The position numbers and the translations under genes were made by a program. Shown in pieces: positions 1 through 6,511 of a DNA stretch of 9,392 nucleotides (within the stretch, counting starts at the first letter, position 1; each line of letters starts with the position of its first letter). The notes under the pieces were generated by a model, which saw only the letters and a program-made list of their open reading frames with translations, had not been told where the DNA came from and did not search any database. Origin of the DNA: an uncultured Shinella sp. Lineage in GTDB: Bacteria; Pseudomonadota; Alphaproteobacteria; Rhizobiales; Rhizobiaceae. The DNA lies in NCBI GenBank assembly GCA_946886325.1, contig CAMPIK010000069.1, forward strand, positions 1-9,392. The letters run 5' to 3'.

Positions 1-50
1 GCTGGGGGCAGGTGGCCGGCCAGCTGGAGGCGGTGGCGTCGAGGCTGTGA
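1..50 (+). CDS. C-terminal end of an unidentified upstream gene (partial)
   Basis: Reading from base 3, fifteen sense codons (W-G-Q-V-A-G-Q-L-E-A-V-A-S-R-L) end at a TGA at 48-50. The fragment is amphipathic and looks like a final helix. The stop is followed at once by a strong GC hairpin (53-78), as expected at the end of a transcription unit, and that is the main support for reading this frame as real. The fragment is too short to assign a family. The other two plus-strand frames are also open here, so the assignment rests on context. The gene begins outside the window. Confidence 0.45.
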   Translation, partial: WGQVAGQLEAVASRL

Positions 51-52
51 TG

Positions 53-78
53 GGGGCGGCGGGTCGGTTCGCCGCCCC
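53..78 (+). terminator. GC-rich hairpin, probable terminator of the upstream gene
   Basis: A perfect 9-bp stem is formed by GGGGCGGCG (53-61) and CGCCGCCCC (70-78), with an 8-base loop (62-69). It lies 2 bases after the putative stop codon at 48-50 and before the toxin-antitoxin promoter. There is no clean T tract; the following bases are only pyrimidine-rich (CCTCTTCT, about 84-91). It could be an imperfect intrinsic terminator or simply a stable 3' end structure. Confidence 0.5.
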
Positions 79-102
79 GCCAACCTCTTCTGACCCGCCG
101 TC

Positions 103-131
103 TTGGCTGCATGGCCGCACCGTGGTATGAT
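103..131 (+). promoter_or_regulatory. Promoter of the parDE-like operon
   Basis: A sigma-70 type promoter is visible: TTGGCT at 103-108 as -35, a 17-base spacer, and TATGAT at 126-131 as -10 (one mismatch to TATAAT). Transcription should start around 137-140, just downstream of the -10. This rules out the upstream in-frame ATG at 111 as the antitoxin start and supports the ATG at 162. The -10 box lies inside the inverted repeat 124-142, so a repressor bound there would block RNA polymerase. Confidence 0.65.
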
Positions 132-142
132 TTTATCATACC
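124..142. promoter_or_regulatory. Perfect inverted repeat, likely antitoxin operator
   Basis: GGTATGAT (124-131) and ATCATACC (135-142) form a perfect 8-bp inverted repeat around a 3-base TTT centre. It is an AT-rich island in otherwise GC-rich DNA, overlaps the -10 element, and sits 20 bases ahead of the antitoxin start. Ribbon-helix-helix antitoxins of the ParD family are known to bind such dyads in their own promoter, alone or in complex with the toxin. That this particular dyad is the ParD operator is inferred from position and symmetry. Confidence 0.65.
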
Positions 143-161
143 GGCACGGGAGCTAAGAACC

Positions 162-437
162 ATGGCGACGGCGCAGAAGCGAACATTCAGTCTGCCGCGC
201 GAACAGTCCGACTTCATCGACGATCTGGTCGCAACGGGCACCTATGCCTCCGGCAGCGAGGTCGTGCGGGCCGGCCTGCGCGCACTTCAGGAGCGCAATG
301 CGGTCGTCGACAGGTGGCTGACGGAGGAGGTTCTGCCCGTCGCTCTTGCGATGCGGGCGGACCCGTCGCGCGGGCTTTCGGCGTCCGATGTCTTCGATGA
401 CATCCGGCGGCATCATGAGAAAAGCGACCGGCGGTGA
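162..437 (+). CDS. parD: Type II antitoxin, ParD/CopG ribbon-helix-helix family
   Basis: This 91-residue protein has the architecture of a ParD antitoxin. Residues 5-12 (KRTFSLPR) form the DNA-contacting beta strand, and residues about 14-43 the two helices of the ribbon-helix-helix fold, including the typical Y-x-S-x-S-E-V-V-R-x-G-L pattern. A charged C-terminal tail would wrap the toxin. The ATG at 162 is preferred over the in-frame ATG at 111 because a GGGAG ribosome site lies at 148-152 (9-base spacing) and the promoter -10 lies downstream of 111. Its stop overlaps the toxin start by 4 bases (GTGA, 434-437), implying translational coupling. It should neutralise the ParE-like partner in the cytoplasm and repress its own operon through the dyad at 124-142. 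Family assignment is confident. ParD rather than another RHH antitoxin is inferred from the partner. Confidence 0.85.
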   Translation: MATAQKRTFSLPREQSDFIDDLVATGTYASGSEVVRAGLRALQERNAVVDRWLTEEVLPVALAMRADPSRGLSASDVFDDIRRHHEKSDRR

Positions 438-745
438 CGGGTGCCTATCGCATTCGCTTCTCGCCGGAAGCGCGCGATGACCTGCTGGCCCTCTACGACT
501 ATATCGCCGAAAAATCCGGCAGGGCGCGGGCGATTGCGTATATCGAGCGCATCGAGGCTTATTGCCTTGGCTTCGATCGGTTTCCACAACGCGGGGTAAG
601 CCGGGACGATCTCCTGCCCGGACTGCGCATCGTCGGCTTCGAGCGTCGGGTGACGCTTGCCTTTCACATCGACGACGATGTCGTGACCTTCGATCGCGTG
701 CTTTATGGCGGGCGGCAGGTCTCGTTTGATGATGATGAGGCATGA
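434..745 (+). CDS. parE: Type II toxin, RelE/ParE superfamily
   Basis: The product is 103 residues, normal for this family. The N-terminus (Y-R-I-R-F-S-P-E-A-R-D-D-L) and the following helices with Y-I and A-x-x-Y-I-x-x-I-E match the ParE/RelE fold. The C-terminal half has the family pattern of a hydrophobic strand (VTLAFHID), an acidic turn, then V-T-F-D-R-V-L-Y-G-G-R-Q. Translation starts at a GTG (434) that overlaps the antitoxin stop, so toxin synthesis is coupled to antitoxin translation. Characterised ParE toxins act on DNA gyrase, while RelE members cleave mRNA. The partner and the lack of an obvious RelE catalytic cluster favour a ParE-type protein, but the target cannot be read from sequence. 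The gene appears intact, and the region to its right (746-845) is not part of the operon. Confidence 0.82.
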   Translation: MTGAYRIRFSPEARDDLLALYDYIAEKSGRARAIAYIERIEAYCLGFDRFPQRGVSRDDLLPGLRIVGFERRVTLAFHIDDDVVTFDRVLYGGRQVSFDDDEA

Positions 746-845
746 GCGAACCTGAACACAGCGTTTCCGCAAGCGCCCTTTCATCCGCCACGCGTTCCAC
801 CTATCTCCCGAGCGAAAACGCGTCTCAGCCGATTGGAAACCAACC
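746..845 (+). promoter_or_regulatory. Intergenic region ahead of the flavin monooxygenase, with a 7-bp inverted repeat
   Basis: This 100-base gap separates the toxin gene from the monooxygenase. It contains ACGCGTT (790-796) and AACGCGT (817-823), a perfect 7-bp inverted repeat with a 20-base spacer; each arm also carries the self-complementary ACGCGT. GGAAA at 835-839, 6 bases before the ATG, is a reasonable ribosome site. No clear -35/-10 pair is visible; TTTCAT (779-784) and TATCTC (802-807) at 17-base spacing is a weak candidate. A regulatory role for the repeat is only a guess. Confidence 0.3.
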
Positions 846-1889
846 ATGGAACTTGGCCTCTACACCTTCGCCGATGTCGATCCGAACGCTGCCGACAAGG
901 GGCGGGAGGCGGAGCGGCGGCTGAAGAACCTGCTGGAGGAAATCGAGCTTGCCGATGCGGTCGGGCTCGATGTCTTCGGGCTGGGCGAACACCACCGGCC
1001 GGACTATGCGGCATCGGCGCCCGCCGTGGTGCTTGCGGCGGCGGCGGCGCGGACCAATAAAATCCGGCTGTCGAGCGCGGTGACGGTTCTTTCGTCTGAT
1101 GATCCGGTGCGGGTGTTCCAGAAGTTCTCGACGGTCGATCTCATCTCCGGCGGGCGTGCCGAAATCATGGCGGGGCGCGGCTCCTTCATCGAATCCTTCC
1201 CGCTGTTCGGCTACGCGCTCGCCGACTACGACCAGCTCTTCTCTGAAAAGCTCGACCTGCTGCTGGCGTTGAACGAGAGCGAGAAAGTGTCGTGGAACGG
1301 CACGATGCGGCCGCCGCTGCCGGGCCTTGGCGTCTATCCGCGCCCGGTCGAGGGGCGGCTGCCGATCTGGATCGCCGTCGGCGGTACGCCGCAATCGGTG
1401 GCGCGCGCCGGCGCTTATGGGCTGCCGCTGGCGCTTGCCATCATCGGCGGCACGCCGTCGCGTTATGCGCCGCTCTTCGAGCTTTATCGGGAAGCCGCGC
1501 GCCGGGCGGGGCAGGACGAGGCGAAGCTGAAGACCAGCATCAACGTGCACGGCTTCATCGCCGACACGACCGAAAGTGCCGCCGACACGTTCTACGGTCC
1601 GCAGGCCGAGGTGATGAACCGCATCGGGCGCGAGCGCGGATGGGGGCCGACGAGCCGGGCGCAGTTCGACCAGTCGATCGGCCCGACCGGGCATCTCTTC
1701 CTCGGCGATCCCGAGACGGTGGCAAAGAAGATCGTCGCCCATCACCGGATCTTCCGCAATGACCGCTTCCTGCTGCAGATGGCGATCGGCCTGATGCCGC
1801 ACGAGGCGATCCTGCGCGGTATCGAGCTTTACGGCACGAAGGTCGCGCCGATGGTGCGCGAGATGCTGGCCGAAACCGTGCCGGCCTGA
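846..1889 (+). CDS. Luciferase-like (LLM class) flavin-dependent monooxygenase
   Basis: The 347-residue product has the signature of bacterial luciferase-like TIM-barrel oxidoreductases. These include the first barrel strand (M-E-L-G-L-Y-T-F), the [15 protein letters not shown] segment (residues 36-50), [18 protein letters not shown] (73-90), and [12 protein letters not shown] (101-112). A later [11 protein letters not shown] segment (170-180) is also typical. Such enzymes use reduced FMN and oxygen to oxidise a small organic substrate and usually depend on a separate flavin reductase, which is not encoded nearby. The motif set resembles the 'probable LLM oxidoreductase' subgroup found in Agrobacterium, rather than the alkanesulfonate or nitrilotriacetate enzymes. 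The substrate is unknown. It is probably its own transcription unit. The start at 846 has a ribosome site 6 bases upstream and gives the expected N-terminal barrel strand. Confidence 0.88.
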   Translation: MELGLYTFADVDPNAADKGREAERRLKNLLEEIELADAVGLDVFGLGEHHRPDYAASAPAVVLAAAAARTNKIRLSSAVTVLSSDDPVRVFQKFSTVDLISGGRAEIMAGRGSFIESFPLFGYALADYDQLFSEKLDLLLALNESEKVSWNGTMRPPLPGLGVYPRPVEGRLPIWIAVGGTPQSVARAGAYGLPLALAIIGGTPSRYAPLFELYREAARRAGQDEAKLKTSINVHGFIADTTESAADTFYGPQAEVMNRIGRERGWGPTSRAQFDQSIGPTGHLFLGDPETVAKKIVAHHRIFRNDRFLLQMAIGLMPHEAILRGIELYGTKVAPMVREMLAETVPA

Positions 1890-1900
1890 TGCCTGTTCGC

Positions 1901-1930
1901 ATGACAGGACTTGTCGGGTTGTGCTAGAAG
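1901..1930 (+). promoter_or_regulatory. Candidate promoter of the methionine aminopeptidase gene
   Basis: ATGACA (1901-1906) and TAGAAG (1925-1930) are 18 bases apart, and the second is preceded by TG one base away (1922-1923), an extended -10 arrangement. It lies 22 bases ahead of the ATG at 1952. A very similar TAGAAG element lies ahead of the TPR gene. This rests on sequence resemblance only. Confidence 0.35.
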
Positions 1931-1951
1931 CGCGCCCGAAAGCGAGAGCCG

Positions 1952-2704
1952 ATGACACTGAACAATGACGAAGACCTGCAAGGCATGCAGGCGATCGGCC
2001 GCATCTGCGGCAATGTCCTGCATGCCATGGGTGCTGCCATCCGCCCCGGCATGACGACGGCGGAACTGGACCATATCGGGCGGAAACTGCTGGAAGAGGC
2101 GGGCGCGCGTTCGGCGCCGGAACATTGCTACAAGTTTCCCGGCGCCACCTGCATCTCGATCAACGAGGAAGTGGCGCACGGCATTCCGGGCGAGCGCGTC
2201 ATCCGACCGGGCGACCTCGTCAATATCGACGTGTCGGCCGAACTCGACGGCTATTTCGCCGATACCGGATCGTCCTTCGCGGTCGGCCCCGTCAAGCCGC
2301 AGGTCGAGCGGCTCTGCCGCGACGGCAAGCGCGCCATGTGGGTGGGCCTCAAGGAAGTGAAGGCCGGCAAGCCGATCGCGGCGATCGGCAACGCCATCGG
2401 CGCCTTCGCGAAGAAGAACCGCTACACGCTGGTCGCCAATCTGGCGAGCCACGGCGTCGGGCGCTCGCTGCATGAGGAACCGGCCGAAATCGCCACCTGG
2501 CCGGACCCGAAGGAAAAGCGGATGATGACGGAAGGCCTCGTCTTCACCGTCGAGCCCTTTCTGTCGCTTGGCGCAAGCTGGGCGGATGCCGGCGACCACG
2601 ACGACTGGACGCTCTACAGCGAGCCGCGTGCGCCGACCGTGCAGTTCGAGCACACGGTGGTCGCCACCCGCAACGGGCCGCTGGTGCTGACGCTGCCGGG
2701 CTGA
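1952..2704 (+). CDS. map: Type I methionine aminopeptidase (short form)
   Basis: This enzyme removes the initiator methionine from nascent proteins whose second residue is small. All catalytic residues of the pita-bread fold are present in the expected order: His76 (A-H-G-I-P), Asp93 (N-I-D-V-S), Asp104 (A-D-T-G), His167 (S-H-G-V-G), Glu201 (T-V-E-P-F) and Glu233 (Q-F-E-H-T). Asp93, Asp104, His167, Glu201 and Glu233 bind the two metal ions. At 250 residues it is slightly shorter than the E. coli enzyme (264) and has no N-terminal zinc-finger or SH3-binding extension. The A-H-G-I-P-G sequence and the K-F-P-G-A-T-C-I-S-I pocket differ from the usual C-H-G-I-P version. This could make it a second, accessory aminopeptidase alongside a housekeeping copy elsewhere; that is inference. 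GAGAG at 1944-1948 precedes the ATG closely. It stands 62 bases after the monooxygenase gene and may have its own promoter. Confidence 0.93.
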   Translation: MTLNNDEDLQGMQAIGRICGNVLHAMGAAIRPGMTTAELDHIGRKLLEEAGARSAPEHCYKFPGATCISINEEVAHGIPGERVIRPGDLVNIDVSAELDGYFADTGSSFAVGPVKPQVERLCRDGKRAMWVGLKEVKAGKPIAAIGNAIGAFAKKNRYTLVANLASHGVGRSLHEEPAEIATWPDPKEKRMMTEGLVFTVEPFLSLGASWADAGDHDDWTLYSEPRAPTVQFEHTVVATRNGPLVLTLPG

Positions 2705-2724
2705 TCGCCGGCTTCCATCAGCAA

Positions 2725-2755
2725 AACCGACGGTATGGATCAATAATTGTCGGTT
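2725..2755. repeat. Inverted repeat between map and the MFS gene
   Basis: AACCGAC (2725-2731) and GTCGGTT (2749-2755) form a perfect 7-bp inverted repeat with a 17-base AT-rich spacer, 35 bases ahead of the MFS ATG at 2790. The geometry (arms about 24 bases centre to centre) suits a regulator-binding site in the MFS promoter region. There is no T tract after it, so it is a poor terminator. No regulator gene is adjacent. Function is inferred. Confidence 0.35.
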
Positions 2756-2789
2756 GTCGGCTGCATGGTGCGGTGCGATAGCGGTTCGC

Positions 2790-3956
2790 ATGACAGGAAC
2801 AGCATCCGCCATCCGCACGGGCATTGCCGGCGCCATCGCCATGGCGGCGGCCATGGGCTTCGGCCGCTTCTTCTTCACGCCGGTCCTGCCGGCGATGATG
2901 GCCGATCTCGGGCTCGATGCGGCCGATGCGGGCTTCATCGCGTCAGCGAATTTCTTCGGCTATCTCGCGGGCGCCGTCCTTGCATCCTACGGCTGGGCCG
3001 CCGGCCACGAGCGCCGCATTGCAATCGGTGCGCTCATCGCCAATGCGGTGCTTCTTTTCCTGACGGCGATGGCAAGCGGATTGCCTGCGCTCGCCGCTCT
3101 GCGCTTCCTGGCGGGCGTCGCCAGCGCCTTCGCCATGATCTTCACCTCCGGCATCGTGCTGTCGCACGGTCTCGCTCTGAAGGACGGGCGCGTGCAGATG
3201 CTGCATTTCGGCGGCGTCGGCGCGGGCATCGCGTTGTCGGCGCTCGTCGTCTATCTCGTCGGCGGCCACGGCCTTGCCGGCCTTGCGGACTGGCGCATCG
3301 ACTGGCTTGCTGCTTTCGCCCTGACAGCGGCATCGGTCGTCGTCGTGCACATGCTGCTGCCCGCGAGCGCGGGCGGCATCTCCGGTGGAGCCGAGCCGCG
3401 CCTTCGCTGGACGCCGGCGCTTGCCGGACTGACGGTGAGCTACGGCATCTTCGGCGCGGGTTATGTGGTGACCGCAACCTTCATCGTCGCCATCGTGCGG
3501 GACGGCGCGGGCGGCGCCTTGCTCGAATGCCTCGCCTGGCTCGTCACCGGCGTGGCGGCTGCCGTGTCGCTTCGCCTGTGGCGCCCCTTCGAACAGCGCT
3601 TCGGCTTGCTCGGCGCCTATCGGGTCGCACTCGTGCTCGAATGTCTTGGCGTGCTTGCGACGGTTTTCCTCGGCCTGCCCGTCGCGGCCCTTGCCGGGGG
3701 GCTAGCGCTTGGCGGCACGTTCATGGTCGTCACCGCCTTCGGGCTGCAACTCGGCCGCCGTCTCCAGCCGGAGGCGCCGCGCCGGGTGCTCGCCACGATG
3801 ACGGCGGCCTTCGGTGTCGGCCAGATCGTCGGGCCGCTGATGGCGGGCGCACTGGCGACGGGGACGGGTGGCTACGGGGCCGCAAGCCTCGCCGCCGCCG
3901 TCCTGCTTGCGCTGGCCGCGATCGCCACATTTCCGGCCGGGCGGGCGTCGCATTAA
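2790..3956 (+). CDS. MFS permease, YbfB/YjiJ family
   Basis: The 388-residue product is a polytopic membrane protein of about twelve hydrophobic segments with the N-terminal signature of the YbfB/YjiJ family (G-F-G-R-F-F-F-T-P-V-L-P-x-M), followed by an A-S-A-N-F-F-G-Y-L-A-G-A segment. A hydrophilic loop around residues 185-195 lies between the two six-helix halves. These proteins sit in the inner membrane and are presumed proton-driven exporters or importers of small molecules; substrates are mostly unknown. The ATG at 2790 places the first membrane helix right after a short cytoplasmic N-terminus. A TTG at 2754 in the same frame would add 12 residues, but neither start has a strong ribosome site. 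It follows map by 85 bases and precedes bacA by 106 bases. Its transcription may be controlled by the inverted repeat 2725-2755. Family confidence is good; substrate is unknown. Confidence 0.87.
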   Translation: MTGTASAIRTGIAGAIAMAAAMGFGRFFFTPVLPAMMADLGLDAADAGFIASANFFGYLAGAVLASYGWAAGHERRIAIGALIANAVLLFLTAMASGLPALAALRFLAGVASAFAMIFTSGIVLSHGLALKDGRVQMLHFGGVGAGIALSALVVYLVGGHGLAGLADWRIDWLAAFALTAASVVVVHMLLPASAGGISGGAEPRLRWTPALAGLTVSYGIFGAGYVVTATFIVAIVRDGAGGALLECLAWLVTGVAAAVSLRLWRPFEQRFGLLGAYRVALVLECLGVLATVFLGLPVAALAGGLALGGTFMVVTAFGLQLGRRLQPEAPRRVLATMTAAFGVGQIVGPLMAGALATGTGGYGAASLAAAVLLALAAIATFPAGRASH

Positions 3957-3983
3957 ATCTCGGTAATGGAAGGCGTCGCCGGA

Positions 3984-4012
3984 TTGTTGCGGCGCAGGAA
4001 CTGCACTAGGTT
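3984..4012 (+). promoter_or_regulatory. Candidate promoter of bacA
   Basis: TTGTTG (3984-3989) and TAGGTT (4007-4012) are separated by 17 bases and stand about 50 bases ahead of the bacA start codon, in the 106-base gap after the MFS gene. The spacing is ideal and the hexamers are moderate matches to sigma-70 consensus. This suggests bacA can be transcribed on its own. Confidence 0.4.
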
Positions 4013-4048
4013 CTCGCAAACCGAGCGGACCGTCCGCCACGCAACAAC

Positions 4049-4053
4049 GAGAG
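4049..4053 (+). promoter_or_regulatory. Ribosome binding site deciding the TTG start of bacA
   Basis: GAGAG lies 9 bases before the TTG at 4063. No ATG or GTG start nearby would keep the conserved M-F-x-S-F-F-P N-terminus, so the rare TTG start is well supported and may lower translation efficiency. Confidence 0.6.
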
Positions 4054-4062
4054 TCCTGTACC

Positions 4063-5328
4063 TTGTTCCATTCCTTCTTTCCGCAGCCGAAGCTGTTTTT
4101 CTCCTCGCTTGCTCTCTGGACCCTGTTCTGCGTCATCTTCTGGTATTCGTTCGCAAAGGACGCCGGCGCATCCTTCGGCCTGCCGCCGCTTGCGCCCGAT
4201 GTGCAGCCGCCCGTCGGGCTTGGCTATTTCGTGACGACGGACAATATCTGGTTCTACCTCTATTTTCTGGTCAGCGTGCTGATCTTCGGCGGTTTCTGGC
4301 AGTGGCGCGCCAAGGATCATCCCTGGACGACCTGGTCGATCTGGGGCTCGGCCTTCATCATCTTCACGACCTATTTCGGCGTGCTGGTCTCGCTTGCGAT
4401 CAACAACTGGCGCCGGCCCTTCGGCGACACGCTGATGGGCGCCTTCCAGCCAAACAGCGGGGCGACGGTTCAGAGCTTCTTCGACCTGATGCTGATCTTC
4501 TGCCAGATCGCCTTCATCAGCGTCTTCGTCTACGTGATCACCCGCTTCTTCGTCAGCCACTATGTCTTCCGCTGGCGCACGGCGATGAACGACTACTACA
4601 TGTCCATGTGGCCGAAGGTGCGCACGATCGAAGGCGCGTCGCAGCGTGTTCAGGAAGACACGATGCGTTTCGCGACGATTACGGAAGGTCTCGGCGTCAG
4701 CCTGATCGATGCGGTGATGACCCTGATCGCCTTCCTGCCGGTTCTCTTCGCCCTCTCCGTGCATGTCACGGAAATGCCCTTCATCGGGGCGGTGCCGCAC
4801 GCCTTGTTCTGGGCGGCAATCCTGTGGTCCGTTTTCGGTACGGTGCTGCTCGCGACCGTGGGTATCAAGCTTCCGGGCCTGGAATTCCGCAACCAGCGCG
4901 TCGAGGCGGCCTATCGTAAGGAACTGGTCTACGGCGAGGACGATCCGCGCCGGGCGCAGCCGCCGACGGTTCGCGACCTCTTCAGCCACGTGCGGACGAA
5001 CTATTTCCGGCTCTATTTCCACTATATGTATTTCAACGTCGCCCGCTCGTTCTATCTCCAGGCGGACAACCTCTTCGTCTATTTCATCCTCGTTCCGACG
5101 ATCGTCGCCGGCAAGATCACCTACGGCATCCTGCAGCAGATCCTGACCGCCTTCGGGCAGGTGGCAAGCTCGTTCCAGTATCTCGTCAATTCCTGGTCAA
5201 CGATCATCGAGCTGCAGTCGATCTACAAGCGCCTCAAGGCCTTCGAGCGCGCGATCGACGATATGCCGCTGCCGGAGATTGATCAGGAGTTCATCGCCGC
5301 GGGCGGAAACGAAGAACTGGCGCGATAG
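4063..5328 (+). CDS. bacA: BacA/SbmA peptide-antibiotic transporter
   Basis: This inner-membrane, proton-driven importer belongs to the SbmA/BacA family, which takes up proline-rich and other antimicrobial peptides, bleomycin and microcins. In rhizobia it is needed to survive host NCR peptides and to make very-long-chain fatty acid-modified lipid A. At 421 residues it matches rhizobial BacA (about 420). It begins M-F-x-S-F-F-P-x-P-K as in the family. It then shows about seven hydrophobic segments (roughly 9-30, 62-80, 94-113, 138-163, 205-232, 248-268 and 331-350), the conserved [14 protein letters not shown] (163-176), [13 protein letters not shown] (191-203), [15 protein letters not shown] (273-287) and a C-terminal L-P-E-I-D-Q-E-F. 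There is no ATP-binding domain, so it is not an ABC fusion. The start is TTG (4063), supported by GAGAG at 4049-4053, 9 bases upstream, and by the family N-terminus. Its stop lies 3 bases from that of the convergent deacetylase. Confidence 0.94.
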   Translation: MFHSFFPQPKLFFSSLALWTLFCVIFWYSFAKDAGASFGLPPLAPDVQPPVGLGYFVTTDNIWFYLYFLVSVLIFGGFWQWRAKDHPWTTWSIWGSAFIIFTTYFGVLVSLAINNWRRPFGDTLMGAFQPNSGATVQSFFDLMLIFCQIAFISVFVYVITRFFVSHYVFRWRTAMNDYYMSMWPKVRTIEGASQRVQEDTMRFATITEGLGVSLIDAVMTLIAFLPVLFALSVHVTEMPFIGAVPHALFWAAILWSVFGTVLLATVGIKLPGLEFRNQRVEAAYRKELVYGEDDPRRAQPPTVRDLFSHVRTNYFRLYFHYMYFNVARSFYLQADNLFVYFILVPTIVAGKITYGILQQILTAFGQVASSFQYLVNSWSTIIELQSIYKRLKAFERAIDDMPLPEIDQEFIAAGGNEELAR

Positions 5329-5331
5329 CGC

Positions 5332-6357
5332 TCAGAGCGACTGGGATGTCTCTTTCGAGGCATCCCGCTGCTTGTCGAGCATCTCCATCGCCTCGCGATG
5401 GCTGACGCAGGCGACGTCCGGCTTGCCGCAGACATCCGTCAGGAAGCGCTCCAGCGCGCGCCAGTAGGCGCCGCCGTTCATCTCGACGAAGTGGAAGCCG
5501 AGCTGGAGGGGAATGCGGTCGCCTTCATACTGCGCCTCGAACGCGGCATTGAAGGCTGCGAGCGTGCGCTCCTCGAAGCGGGCGCTGTCCTTGCGGTTCT
5601 CGATGCCCATCGAGTGGCGGACGAAGAGATTGTAGTCCATGGCGATGACCGGGCGCTGTTCGGGGCCTTCGGGGATCAGCGGCAGCGAGAAGCGCACCAG
5701 ATCGCCCGCCGCCTTCGGCATGGCCGGCCCTTTCGAGACGAGGCTTGCGTCATAGGCAAAGCCGAAGGCCTTGAGCGCATCGACCAGTCCGGGACCGGCC
5801 GACAGATAGGGTGCGCGAAAACCCTTGATATCGCCGTCGACGAAGGTCTGCCAGCCGGCGGGCTCCCGCTCGGCGACACCGGCCCTGTTCCACGCATCGC
5901 GCAGCGTATCCCGGAAGAAGCCGAACTCCGCCTTCCAGTCGGCAGCACTCCATTCTCCGCCATCGAAATGGCCACAGCCGTGGCTGCCGATGTCGTGGCC
6001 CTCCAGGCGCGCCAGCCAGATCTCGCCGAGGCGCGCGACGACCTCCTCCTGCGTCTGGCCGAAGCCGACATTCGACTTGCCGCGGCGCTGGTGCGGCGCC
6101 TGGTAGGTCTTGCGGTCGTCGATGGTGAAGAGAAAGGTGCAGGAGAGGAAATAGGTGAAATGCGCGCCGGTGCGCTTCGCCATGGCGCGGCTCTTCTCCC
6201 ACAGCAGGTTGTCATGCGCGCCGTCGAAGGAGACGACGACCAGTTGCTTGCGCGGGGCCGCGTCCGCCGCCGTTTCGTCGGCCAGAACCGGCGCGGCGAC
6301 GAGGGCAGGGGCAAGAAGGGCGAGGAACGCGAGACGGGACATGGGAAACCGCGACAA
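5332..6357 (-). CDS. Exported polysaccharide deacetylase (NodB-homology type)
   Basis: The product (341 residues from a TTG at 6357) carries an N-terminal signal peptide: Arg-containing n-region, then L-A-F-L-A-L-L-A-P-A-L-V, with likely cleavage after the A-A-P-V-L-A stretch near residue 26. The mature part has a carbohydrate esterase 4 layout. Motif 1 is S-F-D-G-A-H-D (43-49), motif 2 S-H-G-C-G-H (H126 and H130, an HxxxH metal pair), motif 3 R-A-P-Y (181-184), and a late G-F-H-F histidine (289). It should act in the periplasm, removing acyl groups from a polysaccharide or peptidoglycan-like substrate, which is not known. Motif 1 deviates from the usual T-F-D-D-G: a single Asp is followed by Gly. 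The TTG start is preferred because GGGAG (6367-6371) stands 9 bases upstream, whereas the ATG at 6342, five codons later, has no ribosome site; an ATG at 6417 would push the signal peptide inward. It ends 3 bases from bacA. Confidence 0.85.
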   Translation of the reverse strand: MSRFPMSRLAFLALLAPALVAAPVLADETAADAAPRKQLVVVSFDGAHDNLLWEKSRAMAKRTGAHFTYFLSCTFLFTIDDRKTYQAPHQRRGKSNVGFGQTQEEVVARLGEIWLARLEGHDIGSHGCGHFDGGEWSAADWKAEFGFFRDTLRDAWNRAGVAEREPAGWQTFVDGDIKGFRAPYLSAGPGLVDALKAFGFAYDASLVSKGPAMPKAAGDLVRFSLPLIPEGPEQRPVIAMDYNLFVRHSMGIENRKDSARFEERTLAAFNAAFEAQYEGDRIPLQLGFHFVEMNGGAYWRALERFLTDVCGKPDVACVSHREAMEMLDKQRDASKETSQSL

Positions 6358-6366
6358 TTTGCTTTG

Positions 6367-6371
6367 CTCCC
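6367..6371 (-). promoter_or_regulatory. Ribosome binding site deciding the TTG start of the deacetylase
   Basis: On the minus strand GGGAG (bases 6371 to 6367) lies 9 bases before a TTG at 6357 and 24 bases before the ATG at 6342. The spacing fits the TTG and not the ATG. Both choices leave the signal peptide intact. Confidence 0.5.
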
Positions 6372-6441
6372 GTATCGGGTCCGAATGCGGCAAAGCCGTG
6401 ATCGGGCTGGAAATCACCGTTCGACCCGGCTATCCCATTTG

Positions 6442-6463
6442 CACTGGCCCATTCCACTGGCCC
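6442..6463. repeat. Short tandem direct repeat in the divergent intergenic region
   Basis: The 9-base sequence CACTGGCCC occurs at 6442-6450 and again at 6455-6463, a 13-base period. It lies in the roughly 154-base region between the divergently transcribed deacetylase and the NnrU-family gene. It could be a pair of regulator half-sites or chance. No convincing -35/-10 pair was found for either gene in this region. Confidence 0.4.
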
Positions 6464-6511
6464 GCCCCAGGGGCGAGGTGCTCGCTTCATTCTCGAAAGG
6501 CTGTTGATCCC

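Noticed and set aside
111..161. Upstream in-frame ATG that would extend the antitoxin by 17 residues
   Set aside because: It lies between the -35 and -10 boxes, ahead of the probable transcription start, and would translate the operator dyad. The ATG at 162 has a proper ribosome site.
742..924. Small frame of 60 codons starting in an ATGA overlap with the toxin stop
   Set aside because: The ATGA overlap looked like coupling, but the frame runs 79 bases into the monooxygenase gene, has no ribosome site of note and its translation is low complexity (Ser, Pro, Arg).
825..1958. Minus-strand open frame of 377 codons opposite the flavin monooxygenase
   Set aside because: It is antisense to a recognisable family member, with a composition typical of a shadow frame and no domain.
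2754..2789. TTG start adding 12 residues to the MFS permease
   Set aside because: It lacks a clear ribosome site and overlaps the inverted repeat. The ATG at 2790 gives the usual short N-terminus before the first helix.
1829..2938. Minus-strand open frame of 369 codons opposite the methionine aminopeptidase
   Set aside because: It is antisense to an enzyme with all catalytic residues intact; shadow frame.
5398..6507. Plus-strand open frame of 369 codons opposite the deacetylase
   Set aside because: The minus strand carries a signal peptide and deacetylase motifs, so the plus-strand frame is a shadow. It has no recognisable domain.
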